Shown here in pieces: positions 46,079 to 55,039 of a DNA stretch of 64,000 nt. Position 1 is the first letter of the stretch; each line of letters starts with the position of its first letter. A program made the translations under genes and the position numbers. The stretch comes from Collinsella sp. (GTDB lineage Bacteria > Actinomycetota > Coriobacteriia > Coriobacteriales > Coriobacteriaceae). Where the stretch lies: contig DXLU01000020.1 in assembly GCA_019414565.1 (NCBI GenBank), positions 110,362 through 174,361 of the forward strand, read 5' to 3'. The notes beneath the pieces were generated by a model. That model had not been told where the DNA came from. It saw only the letters and a program-made list of their open reading frames with translations, and did not search any database.

Positions 46079-46549
46079 CTAGCGGTTGCGTTCTTTAAGG
46101 GCGCGATCGATTTCGCGTTGAACATCGCGTTTGGCCATGTCCTCGCGCTTGTCGTAGAGCTTTTTGCCTCGGCCCAGGCCCAGCAGCAGCTTTACGCGGC
46201 CGTCGGTATTAAAGTAGAGCTCCAACGGTACCAGCGCATAACCACGGTTGCGAAGTTTGCCGTCGAGAAAGTCAATCTCCTTGCGGTGTAGCAGCAGACG
46301 ACGACGGCGATCAGGATCGCGGTTCCACACGCCACCATGGCTATAAGGGTGAATATGCAGGCCAACGAGCCAGCACTCGCCGCCACGAATCAGCGCGAAG
46401 GTATCGGTGATCTGGCAGGCGCGCTCGCGAATCGACTTGACCTCGGTGCCACTCAGCTCAATGCCGCACTCAAACGTCTCATCGATAAAGTACTCATGAT
46501 GTGCCGAGCGATTCTTGGAGATGAGCTTGCGCTCGCGCTTACTGGGCAT
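46079..46549 (-). CDS. smpB: SsrA-binding protein SmpB
   Basis: 156 residues; ATG behind AAGGAGG. Family signatures KNRSAHHEYFIDETFECGIE, LSGTEVKSIR, and the C-terminal KKLYDKREDMAKRD tail that enters the mRNA channel. Works with tmRNA to free stalled ribosomes; tmRNA itself is not in this window. The start overlaps the end of the upstream TPR-like gene by 11 bases, so the two are coupled. Confidence 0.96.
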   Translation of the reverse strand: MPSKRERKLISKNRSAHHEYFIDETFECGIELSGTEVKSIRERACQITDTFALIRGGECWLVGLHIHPYSHGGVWNRDPDRRRRLLLHRKEIDFLDGKLRNRGYALVPLELYFNTDGRVKLLLGLGRGKKLYDKREDMAKRDVQREIDRALKERNR

Positions 46550-47456
46550 CGCCGGCCTCCTTGGCGCCATTGGCGTTTGAGCCCGCAGCCTCGCGCTTTG
46601 CCCTGCGCTCGGCATTAAGCTCGGCATCGCTCTCGCGCACCAGCTTGATAATCGCCGCGCATGCCTCCTCGCCCACCAGGTCGCGGGCACGGACCGTCAG
46701 ACGCGTAGCCTCCTGCTTGTCGCCGTCGCTTGCAGCATCGGTCGCGCACATGATCAGGCAGATGGCGATCTCGGCCGAAGGCGAGGTCGGCACGCCCTGC
46801 AGGGCGAGCTCACCCATCACATGGTCGTCACTCTCGTCCGCGGCATCCGGATAGGTGGTATGGATCTTGTTGAGCAGGCGCGTCGTATGCGCATCATTGG
46901 GCGCCAGGCGCAGCGCCAGACGCGCGCAGCCCACGGCAGCCGAAATGTTCTCGGTCTCGGGCTCCAAGAAGTACTGACCCAAGTTGGTGTAGGCGCGTGC
47001 GGCGCACTTACCGTCGCTCGCGCGCTCCAGCACCGAGAACGAGAGCGATGCCCACTCCTGCTTGTCCTCGAGCGCGCGGAACAGCTCGGCCAAGTCCAAG
47101 CGATAGTTGCAGTTCATGGGATCCCAACGCACGGCCTGCATCAGGGCATTCCGAGCACTCACATAATCCTGCTGGCGAATGTAGGCAAACGCCATGTCGG
47201 AGTACAGGCGGTCAAAGGGAACCTCGACCTGCACCAGCTCGCGCGGATCCTTCTCCACACGGCGATAGGCCAGGCGCTCAAACTTGCTGTCGAAGCTAAA
47301 GTACTGGCGCTTCTCCTCCGTCTTGCACTCAGCGTCGATATACTCCTCGGCGAGCTCCACCAGACGCTCAAGCAGCGGCGTCGCCGTAGCCAGGTCGCCC
47401 TGCGCCAGATAGTTCTCGGCATACGTGATGTCTTCCAAGCTGATAGGCAGGTCCAT
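46539..47456 (-). CDS. TPR-like protein of unknown function
   Basis: 305 residues, all-helical with tetratricopeptide-like repeats: AENYLAQGDLATATPLLERL (about 13-32), MAFAYIRQQDYVSARNALMQ (about 88-107), and YTNLGQYFLEPETENISAAV. A charged, Ala-rich tail ends it. No enzyme motif. Overlap with smpB suggests co-translation, perhaps with a role near ribosome rescue, but this is only positional. Confidence 0.7.
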   Translation of the reverse strand: MDLPISLEDITYAENYLAQGDLATATPLLERLVELAEEYIDAECKTEEKRQYFSFDSKFERLAYRRVEKDPRELVQVEVPFDRLYSDMAFAYIRQQDYVSARNALMQAVRWDPMNCNYRLDLAELFRALEDKQEWASLSFSVLERASDGKCAARAYTNLGQYFLEPETENISAAVGCARLALRLAPNDAHTTRLLNKIHTTYPDAADESDDHVMGELALQGVPTSPSAEIAICLIMCATDAASDGDKQEATRLTVRARDLVGEEACAAIIKLVRESDAELNAERRAKREAAGSNANGAKEAGDAQ

Positions 47457-47553
47457 GACAACTCCTCGGTCCGGGCGGCAGACTCAACGCGCGCCTTAAA
47501 TATCGGTCAATACACAAAACCCGGGTCTCTAACGAGGCCCGGGCGTTCAATTT

Positions 47554-47630
47554 TGGTAGCCCGTACCAGATTCGAACTGGTGATCTCCGCCTTGAGAGGG
47601 CGGCGTCCTAAACCGCTAGACGAACGGGCC
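47554..47630 (-). tRNA. tRNA-Glu (anticodon CTC)
   Basis: 77 bases including an encoded CCA. The cloverleaf is complete: GGCCCGT acceptor with ACGGGCT, anticodon loop CTCTCAA (CTC), T arm with GTTCGAATC. First acceptor pair is G-U. Confidence 0.95.
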
Positions 47631-47647
47631 ATATGTAGCAAATGCAA

Positions 47648-47721
47648 TGGCTGGGATGGAGGGAGTCGAACCCCCATTGACGGAACCAGAATCCGCTGTC
47701 CTGCCATTAGACGACATCCCA
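47648..47721 (-). tRNA. tRNA-Gln (anticodon CTG)
   Basis: 74 bases including CCA. Acceptor TGGGATG with CATCCCA, anticodon loop TTCTGGT (CTG), T loop GTTCGACTC. Seventeen bases from tRNA-Glu and probably one transcript. Confidence 0.95.
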
Positions 47722-47987
47722 ATGACTGCATCGCTGCGCTCGGCTGTGCCTTTGCGCAAGAAAGAAATATACGGGAAGTCCGGCCGTGACGCAAGCCCCA
47801 ATTTTGACTTTTTTGAAATTCAGTCAAATACGGCCAACACGTGAAGGACCTGTGAAGTCGACCGCTGCACACGAAGGGCAAAACGCCGCGAGCGGTAGCC
47901 GTCAACCGTTGGCAGATTCTACCGCGAAAACGATAGCACCAGGCAACACAATCGAAGTATCAATGATCACGTAGATATCGAGGCGCC

Positions 47988-48398
47988 ATGGACGAAGAGC
48001 TTGATTACCTATGGGAGACCCTGGGCCTCGAGATCACTGCTGACCTTTGGCCCGAACGGGACAAAATCCATCCCACTCTGCGCCCCGCCATCACGGTGAT
48101 GCAGGCAAAATACCGCCGTGCATCCTTTTTGATCATGCGGATGTCATGGCACGCGGGACTCCCCGACCTTAAGCGAATCCAGGCAAGCCTCGTCGAGCTG
48201 TCCGGTATGCCGACCGTCATATCCGAGGCGCACCTAGAGCAGCGCCAGCGCGAGCGGCTGCAACAGCAGCGGATTCCCTTTATCTGCCCCGGCGTTCAGG
48301 CATATCTGCCCTTTATGGACGAGGAGTACTGGAGCGGCAAGCCCAACAAGCACGTAAAGGTCTACGATCCGCACGAATGGGCACAGCTCGATGATTGA
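47988..48398 (+). CDS. Conserved hypothetical protein
   Basis: 136 residues with no recognised domain; mostly helical, with a Gln/Arg-rich middle (EQRQRERLQQQRIPFICPGV) followed by an aromatic stretch (QAYLPFMDEEYWSGKPNKHV). The ATG has only GAGGCG upstream. It is not part of an operon: tRNAs lie behind it and the next gene is convergent. The start and reading frame are supported mainly by length and codon use. Confidence 0.6.
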   Translation: MDEELDYLWETLGLEITADLWPERDKIHPTLRPAITVMQAKYRRASFLIMRMSWHAGLPDLKRIQASLVELSGMPTVISEAHLEQRQRERLQQQRIPFICPGVQAYLPFMDEEYWSGKPNKHVKVYDPHEWAQLDD

Positions 48399-48470
48399 GC
48401 CGAGCGAGCCCGCCGATGGAAAACACGTCCCACCCTGAGCACTCAAAACGGGTCGCACTTTCCGCAGCCG

Positions 48471-48830
48471 CTACAGCAACGCCTCGACCCAAGCCGATTC
48501 CCTAAAGCCGGGAATCGCAAAGTCGTCGCCCACCAACAGCGGACGCTTAACCAGCATGCCGTCGGTCGCCAGCAGCTCGTAGCACTCCCGATCCGTCATG
48601 CCCGCATCTAGACGCGCCTTCAGGCCCAGCTCTCGATATTTCATGCCCGACGAATTAAAGAAGCGCCGCACCGGCAGTCCCGAACGAGCAATCCAGGTCG
48701 CAAGCTCATCAGCCGTGGGATTGTCCAAAACGATATCGCGGTCGATATACTCTACCCCGTGTTCGTCCAGCCATGCCTTGGCCTTCTTACAGGTCGAGCA
48801 CTTGGGATATTCAACAAACAGTACGGTCAT
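48471..48830 (-). CDS. ArsC/Spx-family thioredoxin-fold protein
   Basis: 119 residues from ATG behind GAGGA. The N-terminal redox motif YPKCSTCKKAKAWLDEHG (C11 and C14) and the family block RDIVLDNPTADELATWI plus RRFFNSSGMKYRELGL identify the ArsC-related YffB/Spx group. The second half ends KRPLLVGDDFAIPGF, the conserved cis-proline region. The C-x2-C form is more Spx-like than arsenate-reductase-like. Real arsenate activity is unlikely to be the function; a glutathione- or thiol-linked role is possible. Confidence 0.85.
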   Translation of the reverse strand: MTVLFVEYPKCSTCKKAKAWLDEHGVEYIDRDIVLDNPTADELATWIARSGLPVRRFFNSSGMKYRELGLKARLDAGMTDRECYELLATDGMLVKRPLLVGDDFAIPGFRESAWVEALL

Positions 48831-48922
48831 GGAAATCCTCCGAATATAGATCGGCCAACGCAGGCACACGCCACACGAGGCGCCTTCGTATGATGGGCCA
48901 ATTGTAGCCCACGGGTCACACG

Positions 48923-49975
48923 CTAAACGAACCGTACCCCGAATCCGCGTTTGATGAACGGCAGCAGCTCCATTGCCTCGGGCGTGATATGGCCCGCAAC
49001 GTTCATGCGCTCGTCACCGGGAAGATCGACCCGCGCAATCTCAAGCTCGCCTTCGTAGCGCCCATATCCGCTATTGCTCACAGCGATCGACCCCGCCTTT
49101 CGCGGCAGGCCGGCTCCGGCATCCGTCGGCACGGAATCCGGCTTATGCGTCGTACGTGACTCCTGAGACCTAAAGATGAGGACACTCGAGTCGGGCCGGT
49201 CGTGATGAATCTGCCCGCGCACATAGGCATAACCGGGCTCAAGCTCGCATTGCAGGTCCACGTATCCGGCGGAAACTTGAGCAAACTGCGCCCAGCCCGC
49301 ATCGGAAAGATCGGGGTCGCCGACCAACACAATGTCGCAATCGGCGCCATGTGCAAGCTCAAGCATATTGAGGGCAACCTTTGACGCGCGACCGCGCTGC
49401 GTCTCGACCGTCGGCAGTCCCTCGAATACCGGCCCGCGAACGTTGGCATCGCCCGGCACAAAAGCCATGATTTCGAATCCAAGCGCCGCAAGACGAAGAT
49501 TCACCCGAGCAATGTCCTCCAGAGCTAAACCGGTATAAGGCTTGGGGTAAAAATTGTGGCAGGCGGCAAAACGAGTCACATCGGCACCGGCCTCACGCCA
49601 CGATGCGATTTCATCAGAACTCACCGTCGATGCATTGACCACAATGCGAAATACACCGGACAGCTCCGCGACCCGCTGGGCGCTAAAGCCATAGTCCAAA
49701 CGAAGGTATTCCAACCCCAGATCGCGCAGGTCCTCGATGCGGTCAAGCCCGAGCAAATCGCACGTGCGAGGCCCCACATCGGCAATGAGCGCAATGCCGC
49801 GGGCGGAAAGCAGCGACAGCACATGACGGACCTTATCGGCATACGCCGCTCCCCCATCCTCGGGAATATGCAGCGAGGTGAACGCATAGCGCGCACCCGC
49901 CGCGGCACCACGCTCAATTGTCCGCTCAATATCCTGCAAAGGGCTGGAAAGATAAATCGAAATACCCGTTTTCAC
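48923..49975 (-). CDS. mupG: 6-phospho-N-acetylmuramidase MupG (DUF871)
   Basis: 350 residues from a GTG start behind AAAGGAGCG. The TIM-barrel N-terminal half (GISIYLSSPLQDIE; YAFTSLHIPED; LRLDYGFSAQRV; FYPKPYTGL) and C-terminal half (PSSNSGYGRYEGELEI-like region) match DUF871, shown in Staphylococcus to be MupG, which splits phosphorylated MurNAc-GlcNAc disaccharide in the cell. It is the last gene of murR-murQ-murP-mupG and has a hairpin before it, so expression may be reduced relative to murP. Confidence 0.9.
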   Translation of the reverse strand: MKTGISIYLSSPLQDIERTIERGAAAGARYAFTSLHIPEDGGAAYADKVRHVLSLLSARGIALIADVGPRTCDLLGLDRIEDLRDLGLEYLRLDYGFSAQRVAELSGVFRIVVNASTVSSDEIASWREAGADVTRFAACHNFYPKPYTGLALEDIARVNLRLAALGFEIMAFVPGDANVRGPVFEGLPTVETQRGRASKVALNMLELAHGADCDIVLVGDPDLSDAGWAQFAQVSAGYVDLQCELEPGYAYVRGQIHHDRPDSSVLIFRSQESRTTHKPDSVPTDAGAGLPRKAGSIAVSNSGYGRYEGELEIARVDLPGDERMNVAGHITPEAMELLPFIKRGFGVRFV

Positions 49976-49991
49976 GCTACAACGCTCCTTT

Positions 49992-50025
49992 AAAAAAGGC
50001 CGGCGGAGCAGTTAGCCCCGCCGGC
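49992..50025 (-). terminator. Intra-operon hairpin between murP and mupG
   Basis: On the minus strand GCCGGCGGGGC, a loop, GCTCCGCCGGC, then CTTTTTTAAAGGAG; the T run runs straight into the mupG ribosome site. A partial terminator or mRNA-stabilising stem. Confidence 0.75.
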
Positions 50026-50092
50026 ACAACCATAGCATCAAGAAATCTGCCGCGCGCCGCGAACCCCGAGCAACACGGCTCACGATATCAAA

Positions 50093-51523
50093 CTACTCGC
50101 CAAAGAACTCATTGATCTTCTGCTCGTCGACGCCAAAGAACCACGTCAGGACAAAGCCGGCGGCATAGGCAAGCAGCATAGCGGCAACGTAGCCGAGCTG
50201 CTGGCCAGGAACGACGATCAGCAGGCCAAACAGACCGGAAACGCCCTGAGAAACCGTGCCGATGTGAAGCAGCGCCGCGAGCGCGCCGCCAAATCCGGCA
50301 CCCAGGCAGGCCGTCACAAACGGACGAACGAGCGGCAGCGTAACGGCATACATCAGAGGCTCGCCCACACCCAGGATTCCAACGGGAATGGACTCTGCGA
50401 CGTACTTCTTGAGCTTGGCGTTCTTGGTCTTAAAGTACAGCGCCAGACCGGCACCGACCTGGCCGCCGCCAGCCATCATAAGGATGGGAAGCAGGTAATT
50501 GATACCCTTGGTAGCACCGTCGGGATCGTTGAGCATAGCGTGGATCGGCGTGAGCGCCTGATGCAGGCCGACGGAAACCAGCGGCAAGAAGCCTGCCGAC
50601 AGGATATAGCCGCCCAGGACGCCCAGCTTCTCGAAGATAAAGGTCAAAACGCTAAAGATGGCAGTCGTCAGCCATGCGCCAACCGGCTGGATGACGAGCA
50701 TCAGAGCAAAGGCGCCGATGATGAGCACCAGCAGCGGGGACAAGAACGTGTCGAGTGCGTTGGGCATAACCTTGCGAATCTGACGCTCCATCCAGGCAAA
50801 AAATGCGCCAGCGATAAGAGCCGCGATCATGCCGCCCGCTGCGGGGTTGTACTGCGCATTGGTGAGCGGCAGCAGAATGGCAGTGGCAGGATCAGCCGCG
50901 CCAGGCGCAAGCAGGGGCATGGCACTGTTGGCGATACACATCATGCCGGCGATGCCGCCCAGCGCAGCGGAGCCGCCAAACTCACGTGCCGCGTTATAGC
51001 CCACCAAGATGGGTAGATAGGCAAACAGGGCCCAGCCCATGGAACGAATGCCCTGGTACCACCACTCGCCTGCAAGCGCGCCTGCCGTCGAGACGTTAAT
51101 GACGTTGCAGATACCGTTGATGAGGCCAGCCGCAATGATGCCGGGAAGCAGGGCGACGAAGACATTGGAAATCTTCTTGAGGAAGGCCTGAACCGGCTTG
51201 GACTCGTACTTTGCCTTCTGCGCGGCCTTGTTTGTGGCCGCAGCGTCAACCACGCTCTCGTCGGCAACGCCTTTCGCAAGGCCGGTGAGCTTGGAGAACT
51301 CCTCGAGCACCTTATTCACCTTGCCCGGCCCCAGCACGATCTGCATCGTGTCGTCCTCGACCAAGCCCATCACGCCGTCGAGTGCCTCAATACCCTCCGT
51401 GTCGACGCTGCCCGTGTCTTTGACGGTCACGCGCAGGCGCGTCATGCACGCCGCGTTTGCGAGCACGTTGTCTTTACCGCCCAAAAGGTCCAGCAGCTTT
51501 TGAGCCAGCTCTTTGTTCGTCAT
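50093..51523 (-). CDS. murP: PTS EIIBC permease, MurNAc-type
   Basis: 476 residues. The N-terminal EIIB domain has phosphorylation cysteine C26 (LANAACMTRLRV), then a linker of about 20 residues (ADESVVDAAATNKAAQK), then the ten-helix glucose-superfamily EIIC (FVALLPGIIAAGLINGICNV; MMAGGGQVGAGLALYFK; GILGVGEPLMYAVTLP). It takes up MurNAc, or the MurNAc-GlcNAc disaccharide given the MupG neighbour, with phosphorylation. No EIIA domain, so it must borrow one. ATG behind AAGGAGG. Confidence 0.9.
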   Translation of the reverse strand: MTNKELAQKLLDLLGGKDNVLANAACMTRLRVTVKDTGSVDTEGIEALDGVMGLVEDDTMQIVLGPGKVNKVLEEFSKLTGLAKGVADESVVDAAATNKAAQKAKYESKPVQAFLKKISNVFVALLPGIIAAGLINGICNVINVSTAGALAGEWWYQGIRSMGWALFAYLPILVGYNAAREFGGSAALGGIAGMMCIANSAMPLLAPGAADPATAILLPLTNAQYNPAAGGMIAALIAGAFFAWMERQIRKVMPNALDTFLSPLLVLIIGAFALMLVIQPVGAWLTTAIFSVLTFIFEKLGVLGGYILSAGFLPLVSVGLHQALTPIHAMLNDPDGATKGINYLLPILMMAGGGQVGAGLALYFKTKNAKLKKYVAESIPVGILGVGEPLMYAVTLPLVRPFVTACLGAGFGGALAALLHIGTVSQGVSGLFGLLIVVPGQQLGYVAAMLLAYAAGFVLTWFFGVDEQKINEFFGE

Positions 51524-51580
51524 AACTCCTCCTTGTATTGGGTATCTCGTCTGAATGTCATATCAGCTCACGCCGCGCAC

Positions 51581-52504
<924 letters not shown>

Positions 52505-52514
52505 TTCATTCACC

Positions 52515-53366
52515 TCATCTTTCCTGTTTCTCGATGTAGTTTTGCTTAATGACATGCGTCGCCCGTTCGTGGTCGCTGGCAACGTAAGCAGCGTACAGGG
52601 CATCGACAACCATAAGCTGGGCCATACGCGAAGCCATGGCACCGCTGCGGACCAAGGGTTCACTCGCAGCGACGCCGAGCACGGCATCGGCCACGGTGGC
52701 AAGCTTGGATGATCCATCTACTTTGGTAACGGCCACAACGGGACAGTTGTGACGTTGAGCCTCGGCGGTGCAGTCCAGCACCTCTTGCGTCAAGCCCGAG
52801 TAGCTAAAGGCGATTGCCATATCGCCCTCATGCATGTTCTTGGCACACAAGAGCTGATCATGCCAGTCGTCGTACAGATGGCACTCCTTGTCGACACGCA
52901 TGAGCTTTTGCGCCAGATCGTGCGCGACCAAACGAGAGGCACCGATACCGAACAGATTGACCGCACGTGCCCGCTTAAGATAGGCCGCACATCGCTCCAA
53001 GACGGTGTAATCGAGCGTTCGCGCCGTCGCCTCGATCGTGCGCACGTTGCTTTTCATCACCTTCCCCACGATACGTTCGACGCTGTCATCCATGGAGATG
53101 TCCTCGAGGGCAACGTCTTTCTTGTCACCCAAGAGCGCCAGCTCGGCAATCAGTTCGCGCTGGAACTCCTTGTAGCCCGCAAAACCCAAGCGCTTGCAAA
53201 AGCGCAAAATGCTCGAGGGCGAGGAGAACGTGGCATCGGCAAGACCGCGGACGGACAGCCCGACCACCTCGTGCGGATGAGCGCTTACATATGCGACGAC
53301 ATTGCGTTCCGCCGGGCTCGCGCTGAGTTCACGCTCGCGAAGCCGCAAAAGCAATCCGTTTGCCAT
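52515..53366 (-). CDS. murR: MurR/RpiR family regulator
   Basis: 283 residues from the ATG 8 bases after GGAGG; a GTG three codons earlier touches that site and is less likely. N-terminal HTH (LSVRGLADATFSSPSSILRF followed by CKRLGFAGYKEF) and C-terminal sugar-isomerase domain (RAVNLFGIGASRLVAHDLAQ; AIAFSYSGLTQEVLDC) are standard for the family. First gene of the MurNAc operon and its likely repressor, released by MurNAc-6-P. Confidence 0.9.
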   Translation of the reverse strand: MANGLLLRLRERELSASPAERNVVAYVSAHPHEVVGLSVRGLADATFSSPSSILRFCKRLGFAGYKEFQRELIAELALLGDKKDVALEDISMDDSVERIVGKVMKSNVRTIEATARTLDYTVLERCAAYLKRARAVNLFGIGASRLVAHDLAQKLMRVDKECHLYDDWHDQLLCAKNMHEGDMAIAFSYSGLTQEVLDCTAEAQRHNCPVVAVTKVDGSSKLATVADAVLGVAASEPLVRSGAMASRMAQLMVVDALYAAYVASDHERATHVIKQNYIEKQER

Positions 53367-53462
53367 CTCAAACACCTCCGTTGAGAAGAATTAAAGACCA
53401 ACGAACGATTCGTACCGGATACAAACAGCTTTTACGGTACATTGTGCCGCATCGTGGCGCAC

Positions 53463-53490
53463 AAAGGGCGAGCGTTCTACCGCTCGCCCC
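53463..53490 (-). terminator. Terminator of the VanZ-like gene
   Basis: On the minus strand GGGCGAGCG, GTAGAA, CGCTCGCCC, then TTTGT. Between the VanZ-like stop and the murR promoter region. Confidence 0.82.
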
Positions 53491-53570
53491 TCAAATCCGA
53501 CCGCTCGGAAATACGCGCGACACAAAATAATTCAACAAGGTCGCATGATCAGAAACGGGTTTGTTACCGG

Positions 53571-54152
53571 CTAGCGCCTCGCATGGGCGCCGATGGGGCG
53601 CGTCTCGTGGTGCACCCATGCGGAGACCAGCAATACCAACAGCATCGCGGTGACATAGCCCGCAGCATCGAATCCTAAATCGATAACGTCGAAATGCCTG
53701 CCGGGAACAAAGATCTTATGTACCTGATCGCCAACGGAGCAGACGGCGCAAAAGAGCAACACGGGCACGCAACGGGAGCAAACGCTCCACGGACGCCTGG
53801 AAAAGCAAACCACGACCACCGAGGCGAACAATCCGACGAAGAAAAACTCTACGGTATGGGCAACGCGACGGACGTTCGTGCCCACCCACATGCGAATGGA
53901 AGCAAGTCGGCCAGACCGGACATTCGAAGCAGCCGAATCGGTGCCCCCGGTCATCCCGTTCTCGGCCTGAGCTTCACCCGCGACATCGGCAGCCTGTACG
54001 CCCGTAGCCTGACCCTCCACTACACGCGCGGTGGACTCGCTCAGCAACGACGTCTCCACCGCATTTTGCTCCGTCAGCACCCAGATGCCCGCCAGCGTTG
54101 CAGCGAACAGAACGATCGCGGTCCATCCGATTATTTGTTTTACGCGCGCCAA
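53571..54152 (-). CDS. VanZ-like membrane protein
   Basis: 193 residues from a TTG start 7 bases after AAGGAGG; no better start exists. One N-terminal helix (IIGWTAIVLFAATLAGIWVL), a Gly/Ala/Thr-rich outside segment of about 70 residues, then three helices with the VanZ pattern: RRVAHTVEFFFVGLFASVVV, VCSVGDQVHKIFVPGRHFDV, IDLGFDAAGYVTAMLLVLLV. VanZ domains occur with teicoplanin resistance and in many unrelated membrane proteins; resistance is not implied. Confidence 0.85.
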   Translation of the reverse strand: MARVKQIIGWTAIVLFAATLAGIWVLTEQNAVETSLLSESTARVVEGQATGVQAADVAGEAQAENGMTGGTDSAASNVRSGRLASIRMWVGTNVRRVAHTVEFFFVGLFASVVVVCFSRRPWSVCSRCVPVLLFCAVCSVGDQVHKIFVPGRHFDVIDLGFDAAGYVTAMLLVLLVSAWVHHETRPIGAHARR

Positions 54153-54256
54153 GGGCCTACCTCCTTTTTTGAATATCAGCGAGTGTAGCCCCAAATGACA
54201 TCGCCATCGTATCAAAATTTGAATCGCAACAGGAAGCGACAAAGCGACGCAAACCC

Positions 54257-54862
54257 CTACCCCGCCTCGCGCATCCAGCGATCGAACGTCCCCACGCACA
54301 CGCCCAGGCACTTTGCTGCCTGGCTGCGGGTAATATCGCCCGCCTCATAGCTATCGCGTACCAGATCAAACTGAGGAGGGCACGGCTTGCGAGGTCGACC
54401 GAAACGGACCCCTCGCGCCCGCGCCGCTGCAATTCCCTCCGCTTGGCGCCGATGGATATTCTCGCGCTCCACCTGCGCCACGTAGCTCAGCAGTTGCAGC
54501 ACAATATCGGCAATCAGGGTATTAGTCACATCCGGCGTGCCGCTTGCCCCGGCGCGCGTGTCAAGCAATGGCATGTCCAACACCACAATGGCAACCCCGA
54601 GCTCCTTGGTAATGCGACGCCATTCCTCAAGAATCTCGGAGTAATTACGACCAAGTCGGTCGATAGAAAGCACCACCAGCACGTCCCCGTCTCCCAGGAC
54701 GTGCAGCAGCTCGCGATAGCGCGGTCGATCGAAGTCCTTGCCGCTCGCATGGTCGGCATAAATATTCGCCGAGCCCACGCCATAGGCGCCCAGCGCATCC
54801 AGCTGCCGATTAAGATTCTGATCGCGCGAACTCACCCGCGCATAACCATACACCGTCGCCAT
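54257..54862 (-). CDS. Serine recombinase (resolvase/invertase family), orphan
   Basis: 201 residues from ATG behind GCGGGGATGAG. Catalytic domain intact: YGYARVSSRDQNLNRQLDAL with catalytic S11, GKDFDRPRYRELLHVLGDGD, and VLSIDRLGRNYSEI. The C-terminal HTH (DITRSQAAKCLGVCVGTFDR) completes a small resolvase-type enzyme. There is no transposase or invertible cassette beside it. The sequence 20-58 bases upstream contains three AAACCTG-type sites that could be its own recombination or control site. Confidence 0.9.
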   Translation of the reverse strand: MATVYGYARVSSRDQNLNRQLDALGAYGVGSANIYADHASGKDFDRPRYRELLHVLGDGDVLVVLSIDRLGRNYSEILEEWRRITKELGVAIVVLDMPLLDTRAGASGTPDVTNTLIADIVLQLLSYVAQVERENIHRRQAEGIAAARARGVRFGRPRKPCPPQFDLVRDSYEAGDITRSQAAKCLGVCVGTFDRWMREAG

Positions 54863-54881
54863 CTCATCCCCGCTTTCTTGT

Positions 54882-54920
54882 AAACCTGCCAAAAAGGGAC
54901 AGGTTTATTTTGGTAGGTTT
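54882..54920. promoter_or_regulatory. Inverted AAACCTG sites upstream of serine recombinase
   Basis: AAACCTGCCAAAA (54882-54894) and TTTTGGTAGGTTT (54908-54920) are inverted with one mismatch, and the centre holds another minus-strand AAACCTGTCC. A candidate res-like site or operator. The middle also resembles the GGGACAG repeats. Confidence 0.55.
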
Positions 54921-54984
54921 TACCTCTCGAATAGCAGGTAAGCGGGCGGCCGAGCAGACGGCAAGGTAGCCATGATCCAAATGC

Positions 54985-55012
54985 GGAGGGCGGCCCCGAA
55001 AGACCGCCCTCC
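54985..55012 (-). terminator. Hairpin after RNase R gene
   Basis: GGAGGGCGG and CCGCCCTCC enclose 10 bases. The downstream minus-strand tract (GCATTTGG) is a weak T run, so termination is probable but not certain. Confidence 0.6.
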
Positions 55013-55039
55013 GCTCTCCCGCCGCGAGTCGGGATTTGG

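Noticed and set aside
47554..47721. tRNA genes as an integration site
   Set aside because: No integrase, duplicated tRNA end or composition change flanks them.
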